Origin: Nocardioides terrae
GTDB taxonomy: Bacteria; Actinomycetota; Actinomycetes; Propionibacteriales; Nocardioidaceae
DNA: 64,000 bases
Direction: 5' to 3'
Assembly: GCF_900112345.1 (NCBI RefSeq)
Contig: NZ_FOLB01000007.1
Span: 172,334 to 236,333 of the forward strand
Positions 16,575 to 27,305 of this stretch are shown here, piece by piece. The notes under the pieces are model-generated. The model was not told the DNA's origin and did not search any database. It was given only the letters and a program-made list of their open reading frames with translations. Position 1 is the stretch's first letter, and each line of letters begins with the position of its first letter. A program made the position numbers and the translations under genes.

Positions 16575-17367
16575 CACGTCACCAGCCGGCGGGTCAGCCG
16601 GCGTACGGTCAGGAACCAGCCGACCGCGCCGAGCGCGAGGAGGTAGGCGACGTGGAAGGCCGCCCAGCCCCACTGCACGTCGCCGAGGACGAGCATGCGG
16701 GTCAGGTGGACGCCCTGCCACAGCGGCGTGACCCGGGCGACCGCCTCGAGCACCGGCCCGAGGTTGTCGATCGGGAAGAAGGTGCCCGAGAACAGGGTCA
16801 GCGGGATCATCCCGAGCCGGAAGACCAGGGCGAACGCCGACTCGTCGGCGAGGCCCGCGGCGAACGCGAAGACCGGAGTGGCGAAGGCCAACCCGAGGAG
16901 CATCTGCACCGGCAGCGCGACGAGCGTCCCCCAGACCGACTCGAAGACGCCGAACGGGGCGAGGACCGCGAGGAAGACGGCACAGGAGAACGCCACCCGG
17001 AGGACGATGAAACCGATCTGGGCGAGCACGATCTCGCCGACGCGCAGCGGTGAGGCGATCATCGAGTGGTAGATCCGCTGCCACTTCACCATGCCCATGA
17101 CCGGGTACGTCGTCTCGCTGAACGCGATCGTCATCGCCTGCGCGGCGACCATGCCGGGCGCGATGAAGGAGAGGTACGACGACGCGCCGTCGAGCCGCGC
17201 CGGGTCGGCCGTGACGTAGTCGCCGAGCAGGACGCCCATCGCGACGACGTAGAAGAACGGCGTCACGAACGACGTGATGACGCCGCCCTTCCAGGTGCGC
17301 TTGTAGACGGTCGCCCAGTAGTCGGCCAGCCGCAGAGCGCGGGCGTAGGACGGGGTGAGCGCCGCCA

Positions 17368-17368
<1 letters not shown>
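16574..17368 (-). CDS. ABC-2 type transporter permease
   Basis: 264 residues, six predicted membrane spans (about 30-45, 65-85, 110-140, 145-165, 180-200, 235-255). Conserved features are FIAPGMVAAQAM, YHSMIASPLRVGEIVLAQ and the FPIDNLGP loop before the last spans, as in ABC2_membrane permeases. It is one base overlapped with the ATPase gene upstream and with the second permease downstream, so all three should be made together as one exporter. Confidence 0.88.
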
Positions 17369-18354
<986 letters not shown>

Positions 18355-18467
18355 TGTCCGACCCTAGGACCCGCCTCCGACAGGTCAAGCGACACTCTCG
18401 AATGGTCCATCCATCTGGCCCGGAATTGGCAGGGCGCCGGGACACTCGGCAGCCCTAGCGTTCCACT

Positions 18468-19751
18468 GTGACCCGCACCGGACTCTCCGTCGCCCACGGA
18501 GCCGCCCTCACCCTCGGTGCCGTGCTCGGCACCGGCGTCGTCTCGCTGCCGGCCCTCGCCGCTGCGGAGGCGGGCCCGGCCTCCCTCGTCGCCTGGCTGG
18601 CGCTGATCGCGCTGTCGGTGCCGTTGGCGACGACGTTCGCCTCCCTCGGCGCCCTCCACCCCGACGGCGGCGGGGTGTCCACCTATGCCCGGCTCGCCTT
18701 CGGCGAGCACGTTTCGACGATGGTCGGCTGGGCGTTCTACCTCACCATCGGCGTCGGCGCGCCCGTGGCGGCCGGGTTCGCCGGGTCGTACGTCGCCGAC
18801 GCGGCCGGCGGAGGTCGCGCGACGACCCTCGCCGCGAGCGCCGGCATCATCGCCCTGGTCACCCTGCTCAACTGGTTCGGCATCCGCATCTCCGGACGCG
18901 TCCAGCTCGGCATCGCGGGCACGATCGCCGCTCTGCTCGCCGTGTCGGTCGTCGTCTCCCTCCCCCACGCCGACCTCGGCAACCTCACCCCGTTCGCGCC
19001 GCACGGCTGGGCGGCGGTGGGCCGGGCCGCCTCCGTCCTCGTCTGGGCCTTCGCCGGCTGGGAGATCCTCACTTCGCTGTCCGCGGAGTACCGCGACCCG
19101 GCCCGCGACATCCGCCGCTCGACAACGATCGCGCTGGTCGTCGTGGGGGTCCTCTACCTCGGCATCGCCTTCGCCACGGTGGCGGTGCTCGGCCATGACA
19201 CCGGCCCCGCTCCGCTGTCGGACCTGCTGGTGCTCGGCTTCGGGGACGGCGCCCGTCCGGTCACCACCGTCGTCGCCGTCCTGCTCACGCTCGGGGCGGT
19301 CAACGCCTACTTCGCCGGCGGCTCCCGGCTGGGCGCGGCGCTCGCCCGCGACGGCGGCATGCCGCGCGTGCTGGCCGCGGGCGGCGGTCCGGGCGAGGTG
19401 CCGCGCCGGTCCCTCGCGGTCATCTCGGGCATCGCACTGGGGACGGTCGCCACCATGGCGGCTCTCGACCTGTCGACCGACGCAACGCTGCTGCTCGCGA
19501 CCGGCACGTTCTCCTTCGTCTACGTGGTCGGCGCAGCGGCGGCGTTGCGGTTGCTGCCCCGGGGCACGGCCTCGTGGTGGTGCGCGGTGGCGTCGCTGGT
19601 CGCGGCGCTGGCGCTGCTGGCGATGACGGGGACCCATGTCGTCGGGCCGCTCCTCTTCGCCGCCGGCGGCCTGGTGTGGACCGTCGTCAGGCGGAGGTCC
19701 ACCCGGCGGTCCGCGCCAGTCGGTCCAGCCCCGGCCGGATCGTGTCCGTGA
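18468..19751 (+). CDS. APC-superfamily amino acid permease
   Basis: 427 residues with about 11-12 hydrophobic spans. The N-terminus GAALTLGAVLGTGVVSLPALAA is the APC substrate-binding first helix with its unwound Gly motif. A second conserved helix has VWAFAGWEILTSLSAEYRDPARDIRRS. It most resembles the YjeH (MdtS-like) amino acid efflux branch, so export of a hydrophobic amino acid is possible. GTG 18468 follows TAGCGT by 6 nt. Its last 65 bp overlap the convergent MocR-type regulator gene. Confidence 0.85.
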   Translation: MTRTGLSVAHGAALTLGAVLGTGVVSLPALAAAEAGPASLVAWLALIALSVPLATTFASLGALHPDGGGVSTYARLAFGEHVSTMVGWAFYLTIGVGAPVAAGFAGSYVADAAGGGRATTLAASAGIIALVTLLNWFGIRISGRVQLGIAGTIAALLAVSVVVSLPHADLGNLTPFAPHGWAAVGRAASVLVWAFAGWEILTSLSAEYRDPARDIRRSTTIALVVVGVLYLGIAFATVAVLGHDTGPAPLSDLLVLGFGDGARPVTTVVAVLLTLGAVNAYFAGGSRLGAALARDGGMPRVLAAGGGPGEVPRRSLAVISGIALGTVATMAALDLSTDATLLLATGTFSFVYVVGAAAALRLLPRGTASWWCAVASLVAALALLAMTGTHVVGPLLFAAGGLVWTVVRRRSTRRSAPVGPAPAGSCP

Positions 19752-21120
19752 CGGCCGCCCCGTAGCCGAGGACGAGCCCGTCCCGGCCGGCGCCGAGCCG
19801 GTGCTGACCGAGCGTCTCGACGACGAGGCCCTCCGCGCGGGCGCGCCCGACGAGGTCGGGCGGAAGGTCGGCATAGGCCGCGAGGTGCAGGCCGGCCGCC
19901 GACGGGACCACCTCGACCGGCAGGGCGGCCAGCGCCTCGAGGACGAGCGCCCGCCGCTCGGCGTAGACCTTGGCCGCACGCCGCACGTGCCGGGCGAGCA
20001 GCCCCTCCTCCAGGAAGCGGGCCAGCGCGGCCTGCGGCTGGGGCGGCCCGAAGCCGTCGGTGAGCTGCTTCGCGGCCAGCAGGGCGTCGACGAGGGTCAG
20101 CGGCGCGACGAGGTAGCCCGTGCGCAGGCTGGGGAGGAGCGCCTTGGAGAACGTCCCGACGTAGATGACGCGGCCGCTCTCGTCCAGCGCGTGGAGCGGC
20201 TCCAGCGGCCGCTCGCTGAAGCGGAACTCGCTGTCGTAGTCGTCCTCGACGACGGCGGCCTCGTGGCGGGCAGCGAACGCGAGCAGCTCCCGGCGTCGGG
20301 CGAGGCTCAGCGCGACGCCGAGCGGGAACTGGTGGCTCGGTGTGGTGTAGATCAGCCGGGTCTCCTCCGGAAGCTCGTCGACGACCAGGCCCTCGCCGTC
20401 CACGCGCACCGGCACGATCCGCGCGCCGTGGGAGGCCAGCAGGTCGCGCGCGAAGGCGTAGCCCGGGTCCTCGACGGCCACCACGTCGCCCGGCTCGACG
20501 AGCACCCGCGCCACAAGGTCGAGCGCCTGTTGGGCGCCGCTGGTCACCACGACCTCGTCGGGCTCGACGAGCACCCCGCGTCCGTAGGCGACCGACCGGG
20601 CGATCGCCTCACGCAGGCGGGGCAGGCCGGCCGGGCCGGCGTACGCGCCGGGGCTGTGACCGCCCATGCGGAACTCGGCGGTGAGGATGCGGCGCCACGT
20701 GTCGAACGGGAAGAGCGACGGGTCGGGGATCCCCACCCTGAAGTCGTACGCCGGCGGCGGACTCCCCCCGCTCGTCGGGACCGCCGACCAGCGCCAGCCC
20801 GAGCGTGGCCGCACCGCTCCTGCGGCGCAGCGCGGTGGCGTGGCGGCAACGTCGCTCACGAACGTGCCCGAGCCGACCCGTGCGTCCAGGAAGCCCTCGG
20901 CGACCAGACGCTCGTAGACGGTCGCGACCGTCGTGCGCGAGATGCCGAGATCGGCGGCCAGGGCCCGGCTGGCGGGCAGCCGGTCGCCCGGGGACAGCCG
21001 CCCCTGGCGCACGGCGTCGCGCAGCGCGCGGTAGAGCGCCGCGGCGCGATCGCCGCGGTCGCTCAAGTCGAGGGCGAGGTCCACGGGCACACCCTGCCCG
21101 ACGCCACCGACAGCCCGCAC
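19687..21120 (-). CDS. MocR/PdxR-type transcriptional regulator (GntR winged helix plus aminotransferase domain)
   Basis: 477 residues. Residues about 25-90 form a GntR winged helix (LPASRALAADLGISRTTVATVY). Residues about 125-475 form a fold-type I aminotransferase-like domain with the PLP lysine K326 in TFSKALLPSLR and EDDYDSEFR. Such proteins use PLP to sense vitamin B6 or an amino compound. No pdxS/pdxT genes are adjacent, so the target may be the overlapping convergent permease or another locus. The start is GTG 21120. Confidence 0.9.
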   Translation of the reverse strand: MRAVGGVGQGVPVDLALDLSDRGDRAAALYRALRDAVRQGRLSPGDRLPASRALAADLGISRTTVATVYERLVAEGFLDARVGSGTFVSDVAATPPRCAAGAVRPRSGWRWSAVPTSGGSPPPAYDFRVGIPDPSLFPFDTWRRILTAEFRMGGHSPGAYAGPAGLPRLREAIARSVAYGRGVLVEPDEVVVTSGAQQALDLVARVLVEPGDVVAVEDPGYAFARDLLASHGARIVPVRVDGEGLVVDELPEETRLIYTTPSHQFPLGVALSLARRRELLAFAARHEAAVVEDDYDSEFRFSERPLEPLHALDESGRVIYVGTFSKALLPSLRTGYLVAPLTLVDALLAAKQLTDGFGPPQPQAALARFLEEGLLARHVRRAAKVYAERRALVLEALAALPVEVVPSAAGLHLAAYADLPPDLVGRARAEGLVVETLGQHRLGAGRDGLVLGYGAAVTDTIRPGLDRLARTAGWTSA

Positions 21121-21143
21121 GCGGGTGCCCCGGGCGGACCGGA

Positions 21144-21875
21144 CTACGACAGTCGGCCGCCGTAGCTCGGCAGCCTGACGGCGCGCTCGTAGTAGCCGCC
21201 GACGTAGGCCTGGTGGTGCGTCGAGATGTTCGCCGTGATCGTGTAGCCGCGGGCCGTGAGCGACTGACGGCAGCGCAGCTTGCCCCCCGCGATCCTCAGG
21301 CCGTGCGCGCGTCCGCAGATCCCCTCGAAGGCGAAGCCGGCCCGGCGCAGCGGCCCGGCGAGGCTGCGGGCGTTGCGCTCACTCCGTCCGGTGACGAAGA
21401 AGACCGCATAACCGAGCGCTCGCGCACGCCGCACGAGGCGCAGTGTCGGTGGGACGGCCCTCGGCCAGTCGTAGCGGGTGGCCAGGGCGACGTTGTCGAT
21501 GCCCAGGACGATCGCGAGCCGCTCACCGCTGGCCGCACGGCTCTGCAGGTAGCCCGGCAGCCCGGCGAAGGCCCGGGCGACGTCACGGTGCCACGTGTGC
21601 ATCGGGGGCAGACCGCCGTGACGCGCGGCATGCCGCGCGTGCGCGGCGTGGTCGGCATGCGCGTGGCGCCTCGCGTGCTCGTGATGGCCCCGCCTCGCAT
21701 GCGGGGCATGGTGGGCGTGTCCGTGGTGCCGGTGGTGCTTGTGGTGCGCAGTGTGGCGGGCGTGTCCGCGCGCGGCGTGGGTCTGCGCCGAGGCGGTGCC
21801 GGCGACGGACATCATCGTCAGGACGCCGATCACCACGACGACCAGTCGGTGGCGGGCGCTACTGCTGGGGGTCAC
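21144..21875 (-). CDS. Secreted His-rich HAD-like protein, probably catalytically inactive
   Basis: 243 residues. A signal peptide (1-30) ends ASA before QT. Residues about 33-86 hold roughly 22 histidines in a His/Ala/Arg-rich stretch that could bind metals. Residues about 118-243 resemble acid-phosphatase-type HAD proteins: FFVTGRSERNARSL and a final RLPSYGG are recognisable. However, motif I reads IVLGIDNVAL, so the nucleophile Asp is Gly125, and the late acidic motif (GDxxSD) is replaced by NISTHHQAY. Catalysis is therefore unlikely. GTG 21875 is preceded by GAAGGAGAG at 2-3 nt, a real ribosome site. Confidence 0.7.
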   Translation of the reverse strand: MTPSSSARHRLVVVVIGVLTMMSVAGTASAQTHAARGHARHTAHHKHHRHHGHAHHAPHARRGHHEHARRHAHADHAAHARHAARHGGLPPMHTWHRDVARAFAGLPGYLQSRAASGERLAIVLGIDNVALATRYDWPRAVPPTLRLVRRARALGYAVFFVTGRSERNARSLAGPLRRAGFAFEGICGRAHGLRIAGGKLRCRQSLTARGYTITANISTHHQAYVGGYYERAVRLPSYGGRLS

Positions 21876-21964
21876 TGCTCTCCTTCGAAACGGGGCCGCA
21901 CCCACAACGGCGGGAACCGGTGGTTCCTGAGCCATTCCGCCTGCTGGGTCACCGACGCGCTGGA

Positions 21965-21987
21965 CTGTCGGTGGCGTGCGGGAGGAT
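21965..21987 (+). promoter_or_regulatory. Candidate PafBC-type promoter of lhr, leaderless
   Basis: CTGTCGGTG (21965-21973), 8 nt, then GAGGAT (21982-21987), which fits tTGTCRGtg-N8-nAnnnT except for the first T of each box. GAGGAT is exactly 6 nt before the lhr ATG, the spacing seen at leaderless genes in this window. The same purines could instead serve as a Shine-Dalgarno sequence. Confidence 0.5.
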
Positions 21988-21993
21988 GGTGCC

Positions 21994-24900
21994 ATGCCCC
22001 TCGAGCGCTTCAGCGAGCCGACCCGGACCTGGTTCTCGGCCGCCTTCGCCGCGCCCACCCCGGCGCAGCAGGGAGCGTGGGAGGCGATCAGCAAGGGGCG
22101 GCACGCGCTGGTGGTCGCGCCGACCGGCTCCGGCAAGACGCTGAGCGCGTTCCTGTGGGCGATCGACCGGCTGCTCACCGCGCCGGCGCCGGAGAAGGCG
22201 AAGCGGACGCGGGTGCTCTACGTCAGCCCCCTCAAGGCGCTCGCAGTCGACGTGGAGCGCAACCTCCGCACGCCGCTGGTGGGCATCCGGCAGACCGCGG
22301 AGCGGCTCGGCGCCGCCGCGGAGGAGGTGCGGGTCGGCGTACGCTCCGGCGACACCCCGGCCAGCGAGCGGCGCAAGCTGACCACGAGCCCCCCGGACAT
22401 CTTGATCACCACGCCTGAGTCGCTCTTCCTGATGCTGACCAGCCAGGCCCGTGAGTCCCTACGCGGCGTGGAGACCGTCATCCTCGACGAGGTTCACGCG
22501 GTCGCGGGCACCAAGCGCGGGGCACACCTGGCGCTGACCCTCGAGCGGCTCGACGCCCTGCTCGAGCAGCCGGCCCAGCGCATCGGGCTCTCCGCCACCG
22601 TCCGGCCGCTCGAGGAGGTGGCCCGGTTCCTCGGCGGCAGCCAGCCGGTGGAGATCGTCGCGCCGCCCGCCAACAAGGAGTGGGACCTCAAGGTCGTGGT
22701 CCCGGTCGAGGACATGACCGCCCCCGAGGAGTACGACGACGAGGGCGACGACCCCCAGCGCCGCAACTCGCTCTGGCCGCACGTCGAGGAGCGCGTCGCC
22801 GAGCTCATCGGGCAGCACCGCTCGACCATCGTCTTCGCCAACTCCCGGCGCCTGGCCGAGCGGCTGACCGCACGGCTCAACGAGATCGCCTCCGGGGCCG
22901 ACGACGACGACGATGGCGGGGACGGCGGAGCGCCGGCCCAGCTGATGGCCCAGTCCGGCCAGACCCACGGCGCCGCGACGGTGATCGCGAAGGCCCACCA
23001 CGGCTCGGTCTCCAAGGAGCAGCGCGCCCTGATCGAGGACGACCTCAAGGCCGGCCGGCTCCCTGCCGTCGTGGCGACGAGCAGCCTCGAGCTCGGCATC
23101 GACATGGGCGCTGTCGACCTCGTCGTGCAGATCGAGTCGCCGCCGAGCGTGGCCAGCGCGCTGCAGCGCGTCGGCCGGGCCGGTCACCAGGTCGGTGAGG
23201 TGTCCCGCGGCATCCTCTTCCCCAAGCACCGCGGCGACCTGGCCCAGACGGCCGTCGCGGTCGAGCGGATGCGGACGGGTGCGATCGAGTCGCTGAGCGT
23301 CCCGGCCAACCCGCTCGACGTCCTCGCCCAGCAGGTCGTCGCGGCGACGGCCATGGACCAGTGGGACGTCGACGAGCTCTTCGAGCTCGTCAAGCGCGCG
23401 GCGTCCTACTCCTCGCTGCCGCGCAGCGCCTTCGAGGCGACCCTCGACCTGTTGGCCGGCCGCTACCCGAGCGACGAGTTCGCCGAGCTGCGACCGCGGA
23501 TCGTGTGGGACCGGGTGACCGGGACGCTCACCGGCCGTCCGGGTGCGCAGCGACTGGCGGTCACCAGCGGCGGCACCATCCCCGACCGGGGCCTCTTCGC
23601 CGTCTACCTCGCCACCGGACAGGGACCGGGCCGCAGGGTCGGCGAGCTCGACGAGGAGATGGTCTACGAGTCCCGCGTCGGGGACGTCTTCGCGCTCGGC
23701 GCGACCAGCTGGCGCATCGAGGACATCACCCACGACCGGGTGCTGGTCACGCCGGCGCCGGGAGTGCCCGGACGGCTGCCGTTCTGGAAGGGCGACAGCC
23801 TCGGCCGGCCGGCCGAGCTCGGCGAGGCGATCGGCGTCTTCGTCCGGGAGCTCAGCGCCCTGCCCCGCGCCGAGGCGGAGGCGCGTGCACGCGAGGGCGG
23901 GCTGGACGAGTGGGCCGCGGGCAACCTCGTCACCTACCTCACCGAGCAGGCCGAGGCGACCCGCGTCCTGCCGAGCGACACGACCCTCCTCGTCGAGCGG
24001 TTCCGCGACGAGCTCGGCGACTGGCGGCTGGTCGTCCACTCCCCGTATGGCACGCCCGTGCACGCCCCGTGGGCGCTCGCGATCAACGCCCGGCTGCGCG
24101 AGCGCTACGGCGTCGACGGCCAGGCCGTCGCGTCCGACGACGGGATCGTGATCCGGGTGCCGGACACCGAGGCCGAGCCGCCCGGTGCCGACATCGTGGT
24201 GTTCGACCCGGCCGAGATCGAGGAGATCGTCACGACCGAGGTCGGCGGCTCGGCGCTCTTCGCGAGCCGCTTCCGCGAGTGCGCGGCGCGTGCGCTCCTG
24301 CTGCCCCGTCGTGATCCGGGCCGTCGCAGCCCGCTGTGGCAGCAGCGGCAGCGGTCGGCGGCCCTGCTCCAGGTCGCCGTGCAGTACCCCTCCTTCCCGA
24401 TCGTCCTCGAGGCGGTCCGCGAGTGCCTGCGCGACGTCTACGACGTGGCGTCGCTCGTGGCGCTGCTGCGCCGTGTGGAGCGCCGCGAGGTGCAGGTCGT
24501 CGACGTGGCGACCACGACGCCGTCCCCCTTCGCGCGCAGCCTGCTGTTCGGCTACGTCGCCCAGTTCATGTACGAGGGCGACTCCCCCATCGCCGAGCGC
24601 CGGGCCGCCGCCCTCACCCTCGATCAGGGCCTGCTCGCCGAGCTGCTCGGCCGCGCCGAGCTGCGCGAGCTGCTCGACCCCGACGTCCTCATCGAGCTCG
24701 AGGCGGAGCTCCAGCGGCTCGCGCCCGACCGGCGCGCCCGGGGCGCCGAAGGGATCGCCGACCTGGTCCGGCTGCTCGGGCCGCTGAGCACCAGCGAGGT
24801 GCAGGACCGCTCCGCCCCGGAGGCGGCCGGCTGGCTCGACGACCTCGCCGCCTCCCGGCGGCTCGTCCGGGTCCGGGTCGCCGGCGAGGAGCGATGGGCG

Positions 24901-26529
24901 GTCGTGGAGGACGTCGGCCGGTTGCGTGACGGCCTCGGAGTCGCCGTACCCCCGGGTGTCCCGGCCGTCTTCACCGAGCCGGTCGAGGACCCGCTCGGCG
25001 ACCTGGTGGCCCGTTACGCCCGGACCCATGGACCCTTCACCGCCGAGGAGGTCGCTGCCCGGCTCGGGCTCGGTGTCGCGGTGGTGCGGCACACCCTGCA
25101 GCGGCTCGCCGCCCGCGGCCGGGTGCTCGACGGGGAGTTCCGTCCGGCGGGCGTGGTCGGCGGCCAGGAGTGGTGTGACGCCGAGGTCCTCCGAACGCTG
25201 CGCCGCCGCTCGCTCGCGCGCCTGCGTCACGAGATCGAGCCCGTCGAGCCGGCGACCCTCGGTCGGTTCCTGCCCGCCTGGCAACGGGTCGCGACGGGCT
25301 CGTCCGGAGGAGGGGGCTCCAAGGGACTGCGCGGCATCGACGGCGTGCTCGCGGTCGTCGACCAGCTCGCCGGCTGCCAGGTGCCCGCGAGCGCGCTGGA
25401 GCCGCTCGTCCTCGCGGCCCGCGTCGTCGACTACGAGCCCGCCTTCCTCGACGAGCTGACCACCACCGGCGAGGTGCTCTGGGCCGGCCACGGGCCGCTG
25501 CCCGGCGCCGACGGGTGGGTCTCGCTCCACACCGCCGACAGCGCCCACCTGACCCTGCCCCAGCCCACCAGCGTCGACGGCGCGCTCGCCGGAGCGGTCG
25601 TCGACGCGCTTGCCCCCGGCGGCGCCTGGTTCTTCCGCCAGCTCGCCGACGCCGTCGGCTGCACCGACGACGCCAAGCTCAGCAGCGCCCTGTGGGAGCT
25701 GGTCTGGGCCGGACTGGTCAGCAACGACACCCTGGCGCCGGTCCGGGCGCTGACCGGGTCCGGCACGCCCGCCCACCGGACCCGGCGCCCTCCGCCCCGC
25801 GCGCGCCTCGGCGGCGGCGGCCGGGCGCGGCTGCCCTCCCGCACGGGTCCGCGCGAGACGGCCGGCCGGTGGGCGCTGCTGCCGTCGATCGACGCCGACC
25901 CGACCCGGCGTGCGCACGCCATCGCCGAGCGGCTGCTCGACCGGCACGGTGTGGTCATCCGCGGGGCCGTCGTCAACGAGCGCGTCCCCGGCGGGTTCGC
26001 CGGGGTCTACAAGGTGCTGAGCGCGTTCGAGGACTCCGGCCGGGCCCGCCGCGGTTACTTCGTCGAGGGCCTCGGCGCCGCCCAGTTCGGCACCGCGGGC
26101 GCGATCGACCGGCTGCGGACCTACAGCCGAGCCCCCGACGACGGCGCCAAGCCGGTCGCCCTCGCCCTGGCCGCGACCGACCCGGCGAGCCCCTACGGCG
26201 CCGCCCTGCCCTGGCCCGCGACCGAGGGACACAAGCCCGGCCGGAAGGCCGGCGCCATCGTCGTACTCGTCGACGGCGAGCTGGTGCTCTACGTCGAGCG
26301 CGGGGGCCGGACCCTGCTCACCTGGTCCGAGGATCCCGAGCGCCTCGACCCGGCCGCGAGAGCTCTCGCCGAGGCCGTACGCCGGGGTGCGCTGGGCCGG
26401 CTGACGGTCGAGCGCGCCGACGGCGACCGCCTGCTCGGCTCCGGCGACACCCCCCTGCGGCAGGCCCTCCACTCGGCTGGTTTCGTCGCGACGCCGAAGG
26501 GGCTGAGGATCTCCGATGCCCGAGGGTGA
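21994..26529 (+). CDS. lhr: Lhr-family ATP-dependent DNA helicase
   Basis: 1,511 residues, the length of mycobacterial Lhr. It is a superfamily 2 enzyme that unwinds RNA:DNA and DNA duplexes 3' to 5'. Walker A is APTGSGKT (K48), the DEAH-like box is DEVH (165-168), motif III is LSATVRPLE, and motif VI is QRVGRAGHQ. A winged-helix/beta-barrel core and a long C-terminal region (about 880-1511, Lhr-CTD) follow. It overlaps the nei start by 14 bp, coupling a helicase to a glycosylase. A PafBC-like promoter suggests damage induction. Confidence 0.95.
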   Translation: MPLERFSEPTRTWFSAAFAAPTPAQQGAWEAISKGRHALVVAPTGSGKTLSAFLWAIDRLLTAPAPEKAKRTRVLYVSPLKALAVDVERNLRTPLVGIRQTAERLGAAAEEVRVGVRSGDTPASERRKLTTSPPDILITTPESLFLMLTSQARESLRGVETVILDEVHAVAGTKRGAHLALTLERLDALLEQPAQRIGLSATVRPLEEVARFLGGSQPVEIVAPPANKEWDLKVVVPVEDMTAPEEYDDEGDDPQRRNSLWPHVEERVAELIGQHRSTIVFANSRRLAERLTARLNEIASGADDDDDGGDGGAPAQLMAQSGQTHGAATVIAKAHHGSVSKEQRALIEDDLKAGRLPAVVATSSLELGIDMGAVDLVVQIESPPSVASALQRVGRAGHQVGEVSRGILFPKHRGDLAQTAVAVERMRTGAIESLSVPANPLDVLAQQVVAATAMDQWDVDELFELVKRAASYSSLPRSAFEATLDLLAGRYPSDEFAELRPRIVWDRVTGTLTGRPGAQRLAVTSGGTIPDRGLFAVYLATGQGPGRRVGELDEEMVYESRVGDVFALGATSWRIEDITHDRVLVTPAPGVPGRLPFWKGDSLGRPAELGEAIGVFVRELSALPRAEAEARAREGGLDEWAAGNLVTYLTEQAEATRVLPSDTTLLVERFRDELGDWRLVVHSPYGTPVHAPWALAINARLRERYGVDGQAVASDDGIVIRVPDTEAEPPGADIVVFDPAEIEEIVTTEVGGSALFASRFRECAARALLLPRRDPGRRSPLWQQRQRSAALLQVAVQYPSFPIVLEAVRECLRDVYDVASLVALLRRVERREVQVVDVATTTPSPFARSLLFGYVAQFMYEGDSPIAERRAAALTLDQGLLAELLGRAELRELLDPDVLIELEAELQRLAPDRRARGAEGIADLVRLLGPLSTSEVQDRSAPEAAGWLDDLAASRRLVRVRVAGEERWAVVEDVGRLRDGLGVAVPPGVPAVFTEPVEDPLGDLVARYARTHGPFTAEEVAARLGLGVAVVRHTLQRLAARGRVLDGEFRPAGVVGGQEWCDAEVLRTLRRRSLARLRHEIEPVEPATLGRFLPAWQRVATGSSGGGGSKGLRGIDGVLAVVDQLAGCQVPASALEPLVLAARVVDYEPAFLDELTTTGEVLWAGHGPLPGADGWVSLHTADSAHLTLPQPTSVDGALAGAVVDALAPGGAWFFRQLADAVGCTDDAKLSSALWELVWAGLVSNDTLAPVRALTGSGTPAHRTRRPPPRARLGGGGRARLPSRTGPRETAGRWALLPSIDADPTRRAHAIAERLLDRHGVVIRGAVVNERVPGGFAGVYKVLSAFEDSGRARRGYFVEGLGAAQFGTAGAIDRLRTYSRAPDDGAKPVALALAATDPASPYGAALPWPATEGHKPGRKAGAIVVLVDGELVLYVERGGRTLLTWSEDPERLDPAARALAEAVRRGALGRLTVERADGDRLLGSGDTPLRQALHSAGFVATPKGLRISDARG

Positions 26530-27271
26530 CGCCGTCCTGCGCACGGCCCGCCGTCTCGACCGGGCGCTGACCGGAGCCGTGCTGACCCGCACCGAGCTGC
26601 GGGTGCCCCGCTTCGCGACCGTCGACCTGGCCGGCGAGACCGTGACCGGCACCATCGCCCGCGGCAAGCACCTGCTCACCCGGGTGGGCACGGAGTGGAC
26701 CCTCCACACCCACCTGAAGATGGACGGCTCCTGGGTCACCCTCCGGCCGGGTCAGCGCTGGCCCAAGCCGGCCCACGCCGCCCGCGCGATCCTGGAGTCC
26801 GACGCCACCCAGGCCGTCGGCTTCCTGCTGGGCATCGTCGAGGTGATCCCGCAGTCCGCCGAGGCGACCACGCTCGGCCATCTCGGCCCGGACCTGCTCG
26901 GCGACTGGGACGAGGAGGAGGCCGTCCGCCGGCTGAGCACCCACACCGACGAACCGATCTTCGACGCCTTGCGCGACCAGACCAGCCTGGCCGGGATCGG
27001 CACCATGTGGGCGGCCGAGACGCTCTTCACGATGGGCGTGCACCCGACCACCCGGGTCGCGGACGTCCCCGACCTCCGGCGGATGGTCCGGGTCGCCCGG
27101 CTCAAGCTGCAGCAGGCGATGGATCGGCGCGGCACGATGGCCGTCTACGCCCGCGAACGGACGACCTGCCTGCGCTGCGGGGCGCCGATCCGGCGGATCG
27201 AGATGGGCGCGGCCGAGGGGCGGCCCCGGCCGGCGTACTTCTGCCCGTCGTGCCAGCCCGAGCGTTCCTAG
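26516..27271 (+). CDS. nei: Formamidopyrimidine-DNA glycosylase/endonuclease VIII family protein (Nei2-like)
   Basis: 251 residues. The mature N-terminus PEGD supplies the catalytic proline P2 and E3. The H2TH helix-two-turn-helix region (about 145-200) contains DQTSLAGIGTMWAAE with the conserved N/K-type anchoring loop, and a zinc finger uses C218, C221, C243 and C246. The protein excises oxidised pyrimidines and cuts the strand. ATG 26516 lies inside the end of lhr, so the two are one transcript; the same order occurs in other actinobacteria. Confidence 0.92.
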   Translation: MPEGDAVLRTARRLDRALTGAVLTRTELRVPRFATVDLAGETVTGTIARGKHLLTRVGTEWTLHTHLKMDGSWVTLRPGQRWPKPAHAARAILESDATQAVGFLLGIVEVIPQSAEATTLGHLGPDLLGDWDEEEAVRRLSTHTDEPIFDALRDQTSLAGIGTMWAAETLFTMGVHPTTRVADVPDLRRMVRVARLKLQQAMDRRGTMAVYARERTTCLRCGAPIRRIEMGAAEGRPRPAYFCPSCQPERS

Positions 27272-27305
27272 CGAGGAGCGCTCGCGACCCCCTACTGTCT
27301 CGAGC

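Noticed and set aside
22459..26739. A 1,426-codon open frame antisense to lhr
   Set aside because: Same cause: the opposite strand of a GC-rich gene has few stops. Lhr motifs are complete on the plus strand.
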